Positions 5,755 to 6,264 of a DNA stretch of 6,264 nucleotides are shown piece after piece. Location: contig JAFKFF010000340.1 of the NCBI GenBank assembly GCA_017307315.1, forward strand, positions 1-6,264, read 5' to 3'. Origin of the DNA: Alphaproteobacteria bacterium. Its GTDB lineage: Bacteria; Pseudomonadota; Alphaproteobacteria; Micropepsales; Micropepsaceae. The position numbers and the translations under genes were made by a program. The notes below the pieces were generated by a model. That model searched no databases. It was not told the origin of the DNA and was given only the letters and a program-made list of their open reading frames with translations. Numbering within the stretch: position 1 is the stretch's first letter; the number at the start of each line of letters is the position of its first letter.

Positions 5755-6264
5755 TCAGTAGATGGCCCGCACCACGGATAGAACGGAAATTCGCGCCGTC
5801 GCCCATGCGATCAGCGCCGTGACGGCGGGCACGGCCAGAAGCCAGAACATTTCCCACCAGGCGAGCGTCAAGGGCGGCAGGAACGGCACGGCATCGACGC
5901 CGAAACGCTCCAGCCCGCCCGCCGCCAGGAACAGCATGACGGCAAGCAGGGTGCCCAGCGATGCCGCCACCAGTGCGGAGAGGAAATAATGCCGCTCCAC
6001 CGTGCGGGCGATGAAGCCGGCGCGCGCGCCCATCTGGTGGAGCAGCGCCACCATCTCGTGATGGGTGTCGAGGCCCGCGCGGGTGGCGAAGGAGACCGCG
6101 GCGGCGGTCGCGCCCGCGATCAGCAGCAATATTCCGTATGCGGAATAGCGCACCGTATCGGCGATGCCCGAGAGCCGCGAGATCCAGCGGCTGTGGTCGT
6201 CGAGCGTAGCGTGAGGCGCGGCGCGCTTCAGCCGCGCGGCCAGCGCCGCCACATCCACCTGTGC
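5755..6264 (-). CDS. ftsX: Cell division protein FtsX, C-terminal part
   Basis: This is the C-terminal 169 residues of an FtsX-type ABC transporter permease, running off the right edge of the window. FtsX partners the ATPase FtsE in the inner membrane and controls peptidoglycan hydrolases at the division site; ftsE would be expected just beyond the window. The visible part opens with the end of the periplasmic domain (AQVDVAALAARLKRAAP), then the family landmark DDHSRWISRLSG near residue 22. Three membrane segments follow, at about 41-60, 94-116 and 138-156. The loop between the first two contains DTHHEMVALLHQMGAR, the conserved cytoplasmic region that typically reads ExxLLHLMGA in FtsX. The last three of the expected four membrane segments are thus present. 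The protein ends VLSVVRAIY with stop TGA at 5757-5755. GTG at 6258 is in frame but lies inside the domain, so it is not the start. Confidence 0.88.
   Translation of the reverse strand, partial: AQVDVAALAARLKRAAPHATLDDHSRWISRLSGIADTVRYSAYGILLLIAGATAAAVSFATRAGLDTHHEMVALLHQMGARAGFIARTVERHYFLSALVAASLGTLLAVMLFLAAGGLERFGVDAVPFLPPLTLAWWEMFWLLAVPAVTALIAWATARISVLSVVRAIY

Overview
The window comes from a GC-rich genome. It reads as two pieces of different origin joined near base 520. Bases 1 to about 518 carry, on the + strand, an internal part of a secreted rhamnogalacturonan lyase of polysaccharide lyase family 11. It has the calcium-binding aspartate motifs of that family, and its sequence looks most like pectin-degrading soil actinobacteria (my impression, not a search result). 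From about 520 to the end, every gene is on the minus strand. Their families and order suggest an alphaproteobacterium: a DUF2125 protein, an adenosylcobalamin-dependent ribonucleotide reductase, and the ftsX - ydcF-like - plsC block.

In the direction of transcription (right to left) the main piece holds: the C-terminal part of FtsX (runs off the right edge); a 92-bp gap with a strong hairpin; a YdcF/DUF218 envelope protein; a 1-acyl-glycerol-3-phosphate acyltransferase (PlsC type); two tandem, paralogous CxxCxxCC (YkgJ-type) proteins; a 174-bp non-coding gap; the class II ribonucleotide reductase NrdJ; and the first ~55 codons of a DUF2125 membrane-anchored protein, cut off at the join. The four genes from ydcF to the second ykgJ are joined by three consecutive 4-base ATGA stop/start overlaps. 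This indicates one translationally coupled operon for envelope and phospholipid functions plus two cysteine-rich proteins of unknown role.

NrdJ appears to be its own unit. It is a complete 771-residue enzyme with the full catalytic set (N264, C266, E268 and the C84/C277 redox pair), a C-terminal zinc ribbon and a terminal cysteine pair. No ATP-cone domain is visible. Its upstream gap carries four exact copies of the hexamer GGTTCC/GGAACC in alternating orientation within 90 bp, and the copies can form mutually exclusive hairpins.

I do not see a new defence or mobile system, a CRISPR array, an insertion sequence or an RNA gene. Most worth a second look are the abrupt two-organism join near 520 (most simply an assembly or cloning chimera), the coupled pair of long YkgJ paralogues, and the repeat-rich nrdJ leader.
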